Source: CAVZTX01 sp963778375
GTDB taxonomy: Bacteria > Chloroflexota > Ktedonobacteria > Ktedonobacterales > Ktedonobacteraceae
NCBI GenBank assembly: GCA_963778375.1
Contig: CAVZTX010000028.1
Coordinates: 248,001 to 312,000, forward strand
Length of the DNA: 64,000 bases
Direction of reading: 5' to 3'
The notes under the pieces are model-generated. The model was not told where the DNA came from. It saw only the letters and a list, made by a program, of their open reading frames with translations, and searched no databases. The position numbers and the translations under genes are program-made. Positions 17,802 through 26,131 of this stretch are shown in pieces (positions within the stretch are counted from its first letter, which is position 1; the number at the start of each line of letters is the position of its first letter).

Positions 17802-18449
17802 ATGCAAAACCATCGTACTGTTGATAGCAATGAAAATATCAGTCTGGAAGAATCATGCCTCAAGCCATTTCGTATACGTTGTGCACAGCACATATCTAAT
17901 ATCCTGGCACCCGTAACAGTTTCATTGCCATTAGTAGCATCGGTGGCATTCTATCGCGCTCGCGACGTATCCACTGCATTACTCTACGCCTTGACTACCC
18001 TGTTCTTTCTCAGTCTAGCGCCAGCAATATATGTCTTGATCGGCTTTCGTCAGGGCAAAATTTCTGACCTGGAGATAACCAATCGTAGCGAGCGGGCAGG
18101 CCCATTTCTCTTCAGCATTATGTCAACGATTGTTGGCCTCTTCATCTTGCTGTTCACGAACGCACCGAAGAACCTTGAAACATTACTCTTCATTACAGGA
18201 GTAAGCGGCATTATCATGACAGTGACCACCCTATGGTGGAAAATCAGTATTCACGCATCAACCCTGGCCGGTGCGGCAACCATCCTCACTATCCTCTACG
18301 GCATGGTTATGCTCCCCACTTACCTGCTGGTCATTCTAGTCGGCTGGTCCCGCATAGTTCTACGACGCCATACAGTAGCACAAGTAGTCGTCGGCTCCCT
18401 GCTAAGCATTGTCCTAACAATGGTGATTTTGAAGGTGAGAGGAGTGTAG
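17802..18449 (+). CDS. PAP2-like integral membrane protein
   Basis: 215 residues, strong AAGGAGG before the ATG and only 8 bases after murI, so probably the same operon. About six hydrophobic segments. The layout resembles the PAP2 phosphatase/undecaprenyl-PP phosphatase fold: KISIHAS in place of the PSGH motif region and SRIVLRRHTVAQ in place of SR-x5-H-x3-D. The final catalytic Asp is replaced by Gln, and the first motif lacks KX6RP. It may thus be a non-catalytic or divergent member. Linkage to murI would fit a cell-envelope lipid-carrier role, but that is inference. Confidence 0.6.
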   Translation: MQNHRTVDSNENISLEESCLKPFRIRCAQHISNILAPVTVSLPLVASVAFYRARDVSTALLYALTTLFFLSLAPAIYVLIGFRQGKISDLEITNRSERAGPFLFSIMSTIVGLFILLFTNAPKNLETLLFITGVSGIIMTVTTLWWKISIHASTLAGAATILTILYGMVMLPTYLLVILVGWSRIVLRRHTVAQVVVGSLLSIVLTMVILKVRGV

Positions 18450-18531
18450 GAGTCCAGCCTGAGGTGCGACTTGCCTTCATAAGCGTCAGCTTGAGGATTA
18501 TGTTAAAATGAAGAAAAAGAGGAGAAGAAAG

Positions 18532-19299
18532 GTGAACACGGATATTCCTCAATTGGACTGGCAGGACTGGATGCACCGCTACGATCAGCAGCAGAGCACC
18601 TACCTGCCTGATCGTGAAAAACGCTTTACTGTCATGCTCGATGTGTTAGAAACGCTGCTTCCTGAACACTTTGTCGCGCTTGACCTGGCCTGTGGTCCCG
18701 GATCAATGAGCCAGCGCCTTTTATCGCGCTTCCCCCAGGCACGCTCCATCGCTGTGGATATTGATCCCATCCTACTGCTGCTTGGACAGCACGTCCTGAG
18801 TGACATGCAAGGGCATTTGCGTTGGGTGGAAGCAGACATCAGTGAGCCTTCCTGGCACAGCAGACTTGGCGAGGAACACGTGGATGCGGTAGTAAGCACG
18901 ACGGCTCTTCATTGGCTGCCTGCTGGCTCGCTGGTGGAACTGTATCGCCAGTTAGGAGTCCTCGTTCGCCCTGGTGGAGTGTTCCTCAATGGGGATGGCT
19001 TGGGGTTTGCCCCACATCTGCCGAGCTTCAACATGGTCACAGAGCGCGGACATGTGCGGTGGGCTGCTGAGGCGACCGCAGCGGAGAAGGAAGATTGGGA
19101 GGTGTGGTGGGAGGCGCTGAGGCGTGAACCAGGGATGGAGCCGCTCTTCGCGGAACGTGCGCGTCGCTTTAGCAACAAAACGCGTCCCCCTGGTACCCTG
19201 GTAGATGTTCACCTGGCAGCGTTGCGCAATGCGGGATTTCACGAAGTTGACGTGATCTGGCAACACCTGGACAACCGGGTCGTGATGGCAGTGCGCTAG
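18532..19299 (+). CDS. SAM-dependent methyltransferase
   Basis: 255 residues from a GTG at 18532 with GAGGAG seven bases upstream; an ATG at 18508 lacks a ribosome site. Class I Rossmann methyltransferase: motif I ALDLACGPGSMSQRLL, acidic end of strand 2 IAVDIDP, and post-I VVSTTALHWL, the trans-aconitate methyltransferase-like form. A further LVRPGGVFLNGDG follows. Small-molecule substrate, not identifiable. Single gene, followed by an imperfect hairpin. Confidence 0.8.
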   Translation: MNTDIPQLDWQDWMHRYDQQQSTYLPDREKRFTVMLDVLETLLPEHFVALDLACGPGSMSQRLLSRFPQARSIAVDIDPILLLLGQHVLSDMQGHLRWVEADISEPSWHSRLGEEHVDAVVSTTALHWLPAGSLVELYRQLGVLVRPGGVFLNGDGLGFAPHLPSFNMVTERGHVRWAAEATAAEKEDWEVWWEALRREPGMEPLFAERARRFSNKTRPPGTLVDVHLAALRNAGFHEVDVIWQHLDNRVVMAVR

Positions 19300-19315
19300 C
19301 TCGCGGGAATTTCCG

Positions 19316-19342
19316 GCTCATGCTCGGAGGGAGCTTATGAGC
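19316..19342 (+). terminator. Imperfect hairpin after the methyltransferase gene
   Basis: GCTCAT / ATGAGC arms with further GCTC/GAGC pairing inside, 16 bases after the stop. No T-run follows, so termination is uncertain. Confidence 0.3.
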
Positions 19343-19496
19343 GAGAAGAGTGGGTCAGCCAGCCTCAAAAGCGACTTGCGGATCACAGAAGAGCAGAGGC
19401 ATTACCTTACAGAACTGCCAAATTTTCCTTATTGAATCCTGCGCAACTCGGCGTTGTGGCACGCTCACCCACTCAGAAACACCGCTCATCCGGGAT

Positions 19497-20411
19497 CTAG
19501 GCCGACTTGTTGATGAACTCTTTGGTGACCCATTGTGCGGCATTTTTGGGATAGGGAGCGGTCAATCCAAGGATGATGTGCTGGAAGCCAGCGTCGATGG
19601 CTCCAGCGATTGAGTTCCGGGTGGTGCTGGGGTGATCGTAAGAGATTGGCAGGTAGATGGATCGGGTGATCGAGGCGGGATCGCGACCGTTCTCGGCGCA
19701 GATGCGGTCCAGGAGAGCACTTCGACTGATGGCGTCATCGATGTCGTCTCCGGGGATGTTCCACAGGTCGGCATGCTCGGCGACCACGCGTAGCGTCGCA
19801 GTCGAGCGTCCGCCGATCAGTATTGGCGGATGAGGTTGTTGGACGGGTTTGGGGTTGCAGATCGCCCCGGTGAGGTGGAGGTAGGTGCCATCGAAGTCGA
19901 ACGGTTCAGCCTCGGTCCACAACCGCCGGATGACTGTGCATGCTTCGGCGAGATCTCCGACCGAATGGGTGAAGTCGTGGTAGGGCAGGCCATTTGCCTC
20001 GTACTCACGCCGTGCTATAGGGAGGTTTGGTCGTGAGCCTGCGCCGATGCCAAAGTCGAGCCGCCCGTCGGAGACGACGTCAACAGTTGCAGCAATCTTC
20101 GCCAGCATCGCGGGCGGTCGGAAGCGGTTGCTCGTCACGAGCAGCCCAAGGCGCAGTCGTTCGGTTTGCGCGGCGAGGGCTGAGAGCAGTGTCCAGCCCT
20201 CGAAAATCGATCCGTTCCGGTCTCCTCTAATCGGCATGAGGTGATCGAACAGCCACGCATGCTCGATCTCTGGGATGGTGTCCGCCTCTCGCCAGACGCG
20301 CAGAATGTCGCGATAGCTGACCTGCTGTTGAGACGTTGAAATCCCGAAACGCGGTCCGGTCGTATGTGCATTCATGCCCACGTCCGTCATCGCTATGTCT
20401 GATGTGTTCAT
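19497..20411 (-). CDS. LLM-class flavin-dependent oxidoreductase
   Basis: 304 residues, GGAGG ten bases before the ATG. Luciferase-like TIM barrel: an N-terminal FGIST strand, IEHAWLFDHLMP, LRLGLLVTSNRFRPPAMLAK, DVVSDGRLDFGIGAG, a long central insertion (FDFDGTYLHL), then PPILIGG and VAEHADLWN. Such enzymes use reduced FMN or coenzyme F420; I cannot decide which. It is transcribed away from a TetR gene across a 107-base region with a strong palindrome, so the TetR protein probably controls it. G/C-rich third positions (GCG, CTC, GTC) differ from the neighbouring genes and suggest acquisition, perhaps from an actinobacterium. Confidence 0.85.
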   Translation of the reverse strand: MNTSDIAMTDVGMNAHTTGPRFGISTSQQQVSYRDILRVWREADTIPEIEHAWLFDHLMPIRGDRNGSIFEGWTLLSALAAQTERLRLGLLVTSNRFRPPAMLAKIAATVDVVSDGRLDFGIGAGSRPNLPIARREYEANGLPYHDFTHSVGDLAEACTVIRRLWTEAEPFDFDGTYLHLTGAICNPKPVQQPHPPILIGGRSTATLRVVAEHADLWNIPGDDIDDAISRSALLDRICAENGRDPASITRSIYLPISYDHPSTTRNSIAGAIDAGFQHIILGLTAPYPKNAAQWVTKEFINKSA

Positions 20412-20429
20412 AGATGGTATTCCTCCATG

Positions 20430-20481
20430 ATATACTAGTATCGAAGTAGTGTTCCGATACTAGTATATGGAACAATGTTCC
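20430..20481. promoter_or_regulatory. Palindromic operator region between LLM and TetR genes
   Basis: A perfect inverted repeat with 14-base arms (ATATACTAGTATCG at 20430-20443 and its complement at 20455-20468), directly followed by a second palindrome GGAAC-AAT-GTTCC (20469-20481). It lies 19 bases from the LLM start and 38 bases from the TetR start, the expected place for TetR autoregulation. Confidence 0.65.
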
Positions 20482-20518
20482 GCTTGTCAAGCTCTTGTGT
20501 GAGGGAGGAAATGAAGCG

Positions 20519-21115
20519 ATGACCACCATCGACGAGGGAGTGGGGCACCCAGCCCGAAAGATTCGGGCCGACGCGCAGCGTAACGAGCAGGCGTTGCTCG
20601 CCGCTGCCGCCGCCGTGTTCGTCACTTCAGGTGTTGATGCGCCGGTACGTGACATCGCAGCGGCGGCTGGGGTCGGGATGGGGACGATATACCGCCACTT
20701 CCCGACGCGAGCGGATCTCATTGTTGCTGTGTACCGCCATCAGGTCGAGGCCTGCGCCCAGGCTGGTCCGGTCCTGCTGGCGAATGGGAGCTCGCCGCAT
20801 GCTGCCCTTGGTCAGTGGGTCAACCTCTTCGTTGATTTCCTGGTCACGAAGCATGGACTCGCCGCGGTCCTGCAACCCGACAGTGCTGGCTTCGACGCGC
20901 TGCATGCCTACTTTCTTGACCGCCTCGTGCCCGTGTGCGCTCAGTTGCTCGAAGCCTGCGCCCAAGCTGGCGAGATCAGCACCGATATTGATGCCCTCGA
21001 ACTCATGTATGGCATCGGCAACCTCTGCGTTGGTGCCGACAACAATCCTCGTTACGATGCCCGCCGCATGGTCAAGCTCCTCATCGCGGGACTCCTCCAA
21101 TCGCGCTCGACCTGA
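20519..21115 (+). CDS. TetR/AcrR family transcriptional regulator
   Basis: 198 residues from the ATG at 20519 with GGGAGG upstream. The N-terminal helix-turn-helix is typical: ALLAAAAAVFVTSGVDAPVRD, then AAAGVGMGTIYRHFPTRADL. The ligand-binding half is all-helical with no known signature. Likely represses the divergent LLM oxidoreductase gene and itself through the 14-base inverted repeat between them. Codon choice is G/C-rich like its partner. In many actinobacteria this regulator type is paired with LLM enzymes. Confidence 0.87.
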   Translation: MTTIDEGVGHPARKIRADAQRNEQALLAAAAAVFVTSGVDAPVRDIAAAAGVGMGTIYRHFPTRADLIVAVYRHQVEACAQAGPVLLANGSSPHAALGQWVNLFVDFLVTKHGLAAVLQPDSAGFDALHAYFLDRLVPVCAQLLEACAQAGEISTDIDALELMYGIGNLCVGADNNPRYDARRMVKLLIAGLLQSRST

Positions 21116-21366
21116 TACTGCTGATCCAGAGAAGGAGCATCTACAGCACCTCGAGAAGGTTGGTCAATTTCGTGTACATTTGGGAATTCCGTGAGCGAAA
21201 TTTTGATAAATCGATGAATGGGTCTTCCCTCAGAAAGAGAGCAGGTCACTCACCGATGTATCCTGATTCCACCCATGGAATAGGTCTGACTCAATTTTGG
21301 TGAATAATGCCTGCTCTACGACGCCGAATTATCAAATTTACACCAAGCCACGTCAGGAGAAGTTTC

Positions 21367-22728
21367 TTACTTCTGTCCGCTTGCCATCCCAGCCCTCTCC
21401 GGCAATTGTGCCACAGCCTCAGCTCTTCGTTGCGCACGTCTAGCAGGAGCCTGAGCCTTGCGGGTCGTCGCAGTCGTGGCACGACCGACCAGGCGGATGA
21501 AGCCGTAGAGCATTATCCAGTTAATCACACCCAAAACCACCAGGAAGACCACGTTTGGCAGTCCAAGGCCATTCACGACGAGGTAAATCAGCGCACTGAG
21601 CACGATATTCCCCAAAGTGACAGGGATGAGGATCAACCAGGCAAATTGCATCAATTGATCTGCACGCAGGCGCGGCAACGTGCTACGCACCCAGATGAAG
21701 ACGAAACAGAGCAGGTAGACCTTGGTGACAAAGTAAATCAATCCCAGGATGTTGCCGAGGAATTGCCATCCAAAGGCCATGCCTGGTGTGGTCAAGAAGG
21801 CAACGCCCGGACCGGACCAGCCTCCAAGGAACAGGAAGGTAGCAATAGCCGAGACGATGACCATGTTGCCATATTCGCCGAGGAAGAACAAACCCCAGCG
21901 CATCCCGCTATATTCAGTGAGATAGCCAGCTACAAGTTCTGATTCCGCCTCTGGCAAATCAAAAGGAGCGCGGTTTGTCTCCGCTAGTCCGCAGATGTAG
22001 TAGATGAGGAGCATTAATGGCTGTACCAGGAAGAACCAGGACCACGGCGTAAAGCCTCTAAAGATGAAATCCAGGACGCCATTGCCGGTATTATGCCAGC
22101 TATTTTGAAAGGTCTGGATATCCCGAATAGAGATGGTTCCAATGCCTGAATTGCCACCGGCCAGTATGCTCGTCAGCATCACAACGCCAACGAGAGCCAG
22201 CACGAGCGGCAGTTCGTAGGAGATCATCTGGGCAGCAGAACGCAATCCGCCAATCAGCGAGTACTTGTTGTTGGAGCTATAACCCGCCATCAAGACGCCG
22301 ACCACGTCAATCGAACTTACTGCGACATAGTACACAATGCCGGTAGCAAGTGCTGTCCCTGGCAGACCTATATAAGGAGAGAAGGGCAACACTGCGAAGG
22401 CGCCGATGACAGGCGTGAGAAAAACCGAGGGTGCTACCAAGAATAGAGACTTATCAGTCTGACTCGCATGAATGTCTTCCTTCATGAGTAGCTTACCGAC
22501 ATCAGCAACCGTCTGCAAGAGGCCCCACGGACCGGTGTGAATTGGCCCCAGGCGGTCTTGCATCCAGGCCATAATCTTGCGCTCGGCCAGCACCATGATT
22601 ACAGCGCTCGTCAGGACAAAGCCAAAGAAGGAGAGAAATGCTATCAGGAACTGCAAGAATTGCAGCGAGAAGATCCCATGAATGAGCTGGTTTATTACAT
22701 TGTCACCCAACACAATCGTACTATGCAT
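21367..22728 (-). CDS. nuoH: NADH-quinone oxidoreductase subunit H
   Basis: 453 residues from the ATG at 22728 with GGAG seven bases upstream. Membrane subunit with about eight helices; conserved complex I patches: AERKIMAWMQDRLGP, GLLQTVADVGKLLMKED, LAETNRAPFDLPEAESELVAG, EYSGMRWGLFFLGEY, WVRSTLPRLRADQLM. It forms much of the quinone-binding site at the junction of the peripheral and membrane arms. The C-terminus has an Ala/Arg-rich extension of about 35 residues. It is the last nuo gene here: no nuoI-N follows, and the next genes are the unrelated TetR/LLM pair. Confidence 0.94.
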   Translation of the reverse strand: MHSTIVLGDNVINQLIHGIFSLQFLQFLIAFLSFFGFVLTSAVIMVLAERKIMAWMQDRLGPIHTGPWGLLQTVADVGKLLMKEDIHASQTDKSLFLVAPSVFLTPVIGAFAVLPFSPYIGLPGTALATGIVYYVAVSSIDVVGVLMAGYSSNNKYSLIGGLRSAAQMISYELPLVLALVGVVMLTSILAGGNSGIGTISIRDIQTFQNSWHNTGNGVLDFIFRGFTPWSWFFLVQPLMLLIYYICGLAETNRAPFDLPEAESELVAGYLTEYSGMRWGLFFLGEYGNMVIVSAIATFLFLGGWSGPGVAFLTTPGMAFGWQFLGNILGLIYFVTKVYLLCFVFIWVRSTLPRLRADQLMQFAWLILIPVTLGNIVLSALIYLVVNGLGLPNVVFLVVLGVINWIMLYGFIRLVGRATTATTRKAQAPARRAQRRAEAVAQLPERAGMASGQK

Positions 22729-22758
22729 AGGACAACTCCATTTGTAGGAATTTGTCAT

Positions 22759-22797
22759 CCTGTAGGGGCTGTGCCTTGTGCCTGCCCTGGCGAAGGA
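22759..22797. repeat. GTAGGGGC-type dispersed repeat between nuoD and nuoH
   Basis: Close to the consensus (CCTGTAGGGGCTGTGCC...) and followed by GCGAAGGA as in the array at 24440. It lies in the 96-base nuoD-nuoH gap, inside the operon. Confidence 0.7.
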
Positions 22798-22824
22798 CCT
22801 GCACCGTCCAGGATAACAGCCTTT

Positions 22825-23982
22825 TTACCGGTCAACTTCGCCAAGAACCAGGTCCAGGCTACCTATAATTGCCACAGCATCGCTCATTTTATGGCCGCGC
22901 AGCAATTCGGGCAGAATTTGCAGATTGACAAAGGATGGCCCTCGAATCTTGGCACGCCACGGATATTCGCTGCCATCGCTAATAAAGTAGATACCCTCTT
23001 CGCCCTTACTACTTTCAATGGCAAAGTAGGTTTCGCCGCGTGGTGGACGCAGCGCAATCGGCGTCCGGGTAGAAATCGCTCCACCTGGCATCTGATCCAG
23101 AGCGACGCGGCAGAGACGAATACTTTCATAGATTTCCTGGACACGCACTTTATAGCGAGCGTAGCAATCACCTTCCTGGCGTACCTGTGGACGTACCGCC
23201 ACCTCACGATAAGCCATGTATGGACGATTGACGCGCAGGTCCCAGTTGACGCCACTTGCCCTCAGCATAGGCCCGGTCAGCCCATAAGCAATGGCCTGCT
23301 GAGGATCGATATATCCCACACCCTGAGTGCGAGCCTCGAAGATTTCGTTGCCTGTGACCAACGTCTCAAATTCGGCCATGTGCCCATCGAACTCGTTGAA
23401 ATAGGCTTCGCACTCCTTGAGCCAACCCTTAGGAAAGTCATGCAATACGCCACCTACACGTATATAGTTCACGTTAAAGCGGCTACCACCCAGGGCTTCA
23501 AACAGTGAAAGGATGCCTTCGCGGTCACGGAAACACCACAGAACCGGCGTAAACGCGCCCAGGTCAAGCAGATAGGTGCCAACAGCGACCAGGTGGCTTG
23601 CAATACGCTGCATTTCTCCTGTTAACAGGCGAATATACTGTGCGCGTCTCGGAGGTTCAATACCCATCTCCTGCTCTACCGCTCCTGCATACGCAATCTC
23701 GTTGAGCATCGGAGAGAGATAGTCCGCGTTATCCATATAACGGATACCGCCCATGACCGGTCGATTCTCCAGAATTTTCTCGATACCTCGATGCAAGTAA
23801 CCGATGACTGGAGTGCAATTTGTTATGGTCTCCCCTTCCAGCGTCAGCACCAATCGCAGCACACCGTGAGTGCTGGGATGCTGGGGGCCCATATTTAAAA
23901 GCATTTCCTGAGATTGAATCTCCTCAGGCCCATCTGTAAGTATGGGATTTGCGCTCGTACTCGTACTTTGATTTGTAACCAT
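22825..23982 (-). CDS. nuoD: NADH-quinone oxidoreductase subunit D
   Basis: 385 residues, AGAGGAAA before the ATG. The 49-kDa subunit of complex I: LNMGPQHPSTHGVLRLVL near the N-terminus, IGYLHRGIEKI, SPMLNEIAYA, RVGGVLHDFPKGW, and the C-terminal PPRGETYFAIES plus IGSLDLVLGEVDR. His and Asp residues lining the quinone chamber are in the retained motifs. It sits in the peripheral arm with NuoB, NuoC and NuoI. Upstream on the same strand are a short orf, nuoC and nuoA. Confidence 0.95.
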   Translation of the reverse strand: MVTNQSTSTSANPILTDGPEEIQSQEMLLNMGPQHPSTHGVLRLVLTLEGETITNCTPVIGYLHRGIEKILENRPVMGGIRYMDNADYLSPMLNEIAYAGAVEQEMGIEPPRRAQYIRLLTGEMQRIASHLVAVGTYLLDLGAFTPVLWCFRDREGILSLFEALGGSRFNVNYIRVGGVLHDFPKGWLKECEAYFNEFDGHMAEFETLVTGNEIFEARTQGVGYIDPQQAIAYGLTGPMLRASGVNWDLRVNRPYMAYREVAVRPQVRQEGDCYARYKVRVQEIYESIRLCRVALDQMPGGAISTRTPIALRPPRGETYFAIESSKGEEGIYFISDGSEYPWRAKIRGPSFVNLQILPELLRGHKMSDAVAIIGSLDLVLGEVDR

Positions 23983-24028
23983 AAGTTTCCTCTAACAGTG
24001 AGTAGCTTAAGCCTTTATACTCTATACG

Positions 24029-24391
24029 CTATGATGCCTGTGACCTTTGTTGCATCATCTTACGCACACGCACCCCAAGGCTGAATGACCAGAGCAAAGC
24101 CATCAGCACCGCCATCACACTATAGATGCTACGATTAGGGTCAGTCGATAAAAAAAGAAAGGTGAATGCCATGCCCCAACAGCCCAATGCGACCATAGTC
24201 GGGAATATCAGGCTTTGAGGCCCACGCACTACTGGTGATTGCACCGTGCGATTTACGCGTGCCGCACCTGCTAGCGCCGCATCACTATGACCGTTCTGTG
24301 ACACCGCAACGCGCTGGCCAGTACTCATTACACGCGCCTGCGTGGCTCCTTCTCTTCCTATAACTTTCTTACGTTTTCTCGCCTTTGGCAT
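24029..24391 (-). CDS. Hypothetical membrane protein within nuo cluster
   Basis: 120 residues. A basic N-terminus (KARKRKK), a polar stretch of about 55 residues, then two hydrophobic segments (about 63-81 and 88-105) separated by a short loop and a basic tail. AAGGTGAG upstream. I do not recognise a family. It stands between nuoC and nuoD, in the same direction, with only the repeat array before it, so it is probably part of the nuo transcript. It could be a lineage-specific accessory or assembly protein. Confidence 0.6.
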   Translation of the reverse strand: MPKARKRKKVIGREGATQARVMSTGQRVAVSQNGHSDAALAGAARVNRTVQSPVVRGPQSLIFPTMVALGCWGMAFTFLFLSTDPNRSIYSVMAVLMALLWSFSLGVRVRKMMQQRSQAS

Positions 24392-24439
24392 TCCACTTTC
24401 TCACCTTCAATCACCAAATATGTCATCCTTCATGATCTG

Positions 24440-24662
24440 TCCTCCTGTAGGGGCAGTGCCTTGTGCCTGCCCTCGCGAAGGATCGCGTTGTCCTCCTGTA
24501 GGGGCAGTTCTTCCGCTATATTCAAGTCGCCAGCAAGACTGCTTGCTCACGAAGGATCGCGTTGTCCTCCTGTAGGGGCAGTGCCTTGTGCCTGCCCTCA
24601 CGAAGGATCGCGTTGTCCTCCTGTAGGGGCAGTGCCTTGTGCCTGCCCTCACGAAGGATCTT
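24440..24662. repeat. Four-unit tandem array of the GTAGGGGC-type repeat
   Basis: Units start TCCTCCTGTAGGGG at 24440, 24491, 24565 and 24616. Units 1 and 3 are 51 bases and nearly identical. Unit 2 is 74 bases because its middle is replaced by unrelated sequence. Unit 4 ends in a different flank. GGGCAG and CTGCCC in each unit can pair as a hairpin. The array sits between nuoC and the 24029 gene. Confidence 0.85.
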
Positions 24663-24685
24663 TCGCTGAGCGAAGTACGCATCCT

Positions 24686-25429
24686 TCAAGATCCAGGCGC
24701 TGATTTACCCGGTGCCGATTCCCCTGGCTCAGTCACGTTTTCCTGATTCGCTTCCTCCTGATGTCCCTGAAAAGCGTGACCAAAGGTCGGAGTACCTGGA
24801 TGCAGCCGTTCCTCCATGCCTTGCCCGAACCTCTTTTGCACCACGTGCTCCACACCCTTCTGCTGGAATTTTCCGTCGACGGCCATATTGGGATCGACCT
24901 GGGTTGTCGCACGGTTCTTGACCGTAAATGGCACCTGATGAAAGCCCTTAAGTAGTGGATAGCCCTCGAAGTCATCATCCAGGAGAATACGCCGCAGATC
25001 GGGATGTCCGCTGAACCGAATACCAAACAGGTCGTAAGTTTCACGCTCTAGCCAGTTCGCTGCAGGCCAGACAGAGACAAGACTATCCACCTCTGGTTTT
25101 TCGTGGTCAAGACGCACCTTGATTTGTATCAACGCGTTGCGCGTCGTTGAACGCATGTGGTACACAGTTTCAATATGATCCAGCATATCGACGCCAGAGA
25201 CGGAGCTTAACATATCAAAGCCCAGTTGATCGCGCAAAAAACGGCAGACGGCCACCAGATTCGTACGATCAATATCCAGGCTGAGAAAATCCCCCTTTAT
25301 CGTCTGGGGAGCCACTTCCTGACCGGTTATTTGAGCAATCGGTGCCAACTCGCGAGTAAGCGCGGCATTCTGATCGCGATAACCCTTAGTTGCTGTTGGA
25401 AGGGTTTTTGCGCGCGGCACTAAATCCAT
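24686..25429 (-). CDS. nuoC: NADH-quinone oxidoreductase subunit C
   Basis: 247 residues, AAGGGAG upstream of the ATG. The 30-kDa subunit of complex I: DQLGFDMLSSVSGVD, IQIKVRLDHEKPEVDS, VWPAANWLERETYD and YDLFGIRFSGHPDLRR. The last 45 residues are a polar, Glu/Gln-rich extension not needed for the fold. The gene overlaps the end of nuoA by 10 bases, so the two are translationally coupled. NuoB, normally encoded between A and C, is not there. Confidence 0.93.
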   Translation of the reverse strand: MDLVPRAKTLPTATKGYRDQNAALTRELAPIAQITGQEVAPQTIKGDFLSLDIDRTNLVAVCRFLRDQLGFDMLSSVSGVDMLDHIETVYHMRSTTRNALIQIKVRLDHEKPEVDSLVSVWPAANWLERETYDLFGIRFSGHPDLRRILLDDDFEGYPLLKGFHQVPFTVKNRATTQVDPNMAVDGKFQQKGVEHVVQKRFGQGMEERLHPGTPTFGHAFQGHQEEANQENVTEPGESAPGKSAPGS

Positions 25430-25788
25430 CGAACAACTCCCTTGCGCCAGGCATACATCAGACCAAGCGCGAGCACAATAATAAAGAAGAGAATTTCAAA
25501 AAATCCAAATAGGCTCAACTGTTTGAAGATAATTGCCCAGGCAATGATGAAAACAATATCTACATCAAAGGCAACAAAGAGCAGGGCGAAGACATAGAAG
25601 CCAAGTGGATACTGTACCCTCGCCGTACCGATGGGAGTTTCCCCCGACTCATAGGTCTGAAGCTTCTCTTTGGTTGGATCATGCGGCGCGAGCAAATTTG
25701 CAACGGTCATCGTAACGATGACAAATATAAATCCCGCCGCCAACAGGATGCCAGCGTATAAATAAGCAACGTTGATAGGTGTTGACAC
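25420..25788 (-). CDS. nuoA: NADH-quinone oxidoreductase subunit A
   Basis: 122 residues from the GTG at 25788, chosen for GGAGG six bases upstream; an ATG nine codons earlier has no ribosome site. Three transmembrane segments and the NuoA signatures: TYESGETPIGTARVQYPLGFYVFALLFVAFDVD in overlapping parts, with the Cys of subunit A replaced (ESGE). First gene of the complex I operon here. Confidence 0.93.
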   Translation of the reverse strand: MSTPINVAYLYAGILLAAGFIFVIVTMTVANLLAPHDPTKEKLQTYESGETPIGTARVQYPLGFYVFALLFVAFDVDIVFIIAWAIIFKQLSLFGFFEILFFIIVLALGLMYAWRKGVVRWI

Positions 25789-25815
25789 GCATTCCCTCCA
25801 CGTAGTATCTGGCAT

Positions 25816-26131
25816 TCACAAGGACCGCCTCTACATAAATGTAGCTGCGTGAAGTCTCCCAGACTCCCTTACCCTTGCTACCGAAATCAAGGCTAGAAGA
25901 TGCTACTTGGATTATAGCACAGGGAAGAAGGTGTTTCCACGACAAATTAGAGGCTGACTGCCACCTGCATAGGAGATGGAGTAGGGCAACCGTTACTGAG
26001 TTCACCGCCAGATCTTCTTGCACAAACTCTCCTTATGGAATTACTATATCATCAGTGAAGGACACCATTGTTCCAGGGAGACAGCAAGATTATTGAAGTC
26101 TCAGCATCTGTGAAGACACAAGGAGAACATC
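25816..26131. other. Intergenic region between divergent nuo operon and acyl-CoA dehydrogenase gene
   Basis: 316 bases. It holds a good minus-strand promoter for nuoA. The plus-strand promoter for 26132 is not obvious. No gene seen. Confidence 0.5.
25911..25939 (-). promoter_or_regulatory. Probable promoter of the nuo operon
   Basis: Minus strand: TGGAAA (25934-25939), 17-base spacer, perfect TATAAT (25911-25916). Start predicted near 25904, giving a leader of about 115 bases before nuoA. Confidence 0.5.

Noticed and set aside
19350..19613. 87-residue plus-strand ORF before the LLM gene
   Set aside because: No ribosome site; overlaps the LLM 3' end antisense; composition not protein-like.
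21307..21942. 211-residue plus-strand ORF
   Set aside because: Antisense shadow of nuoH; its polar composition is the complement of membrane helices.
24440..24662. Regularly spaced repeats resembling a CRISPR array
   Set aside because: The units are contiguous copies of a dispersed repeat with no unique spacers of constant size and no cas genes. One irregular unit comes from internal replacement.
24342..24703. ORFs with repeated CPPVGAVPCACP-like units on both strands
   Set aside because: They are translations of the tandem repeat, not genes.
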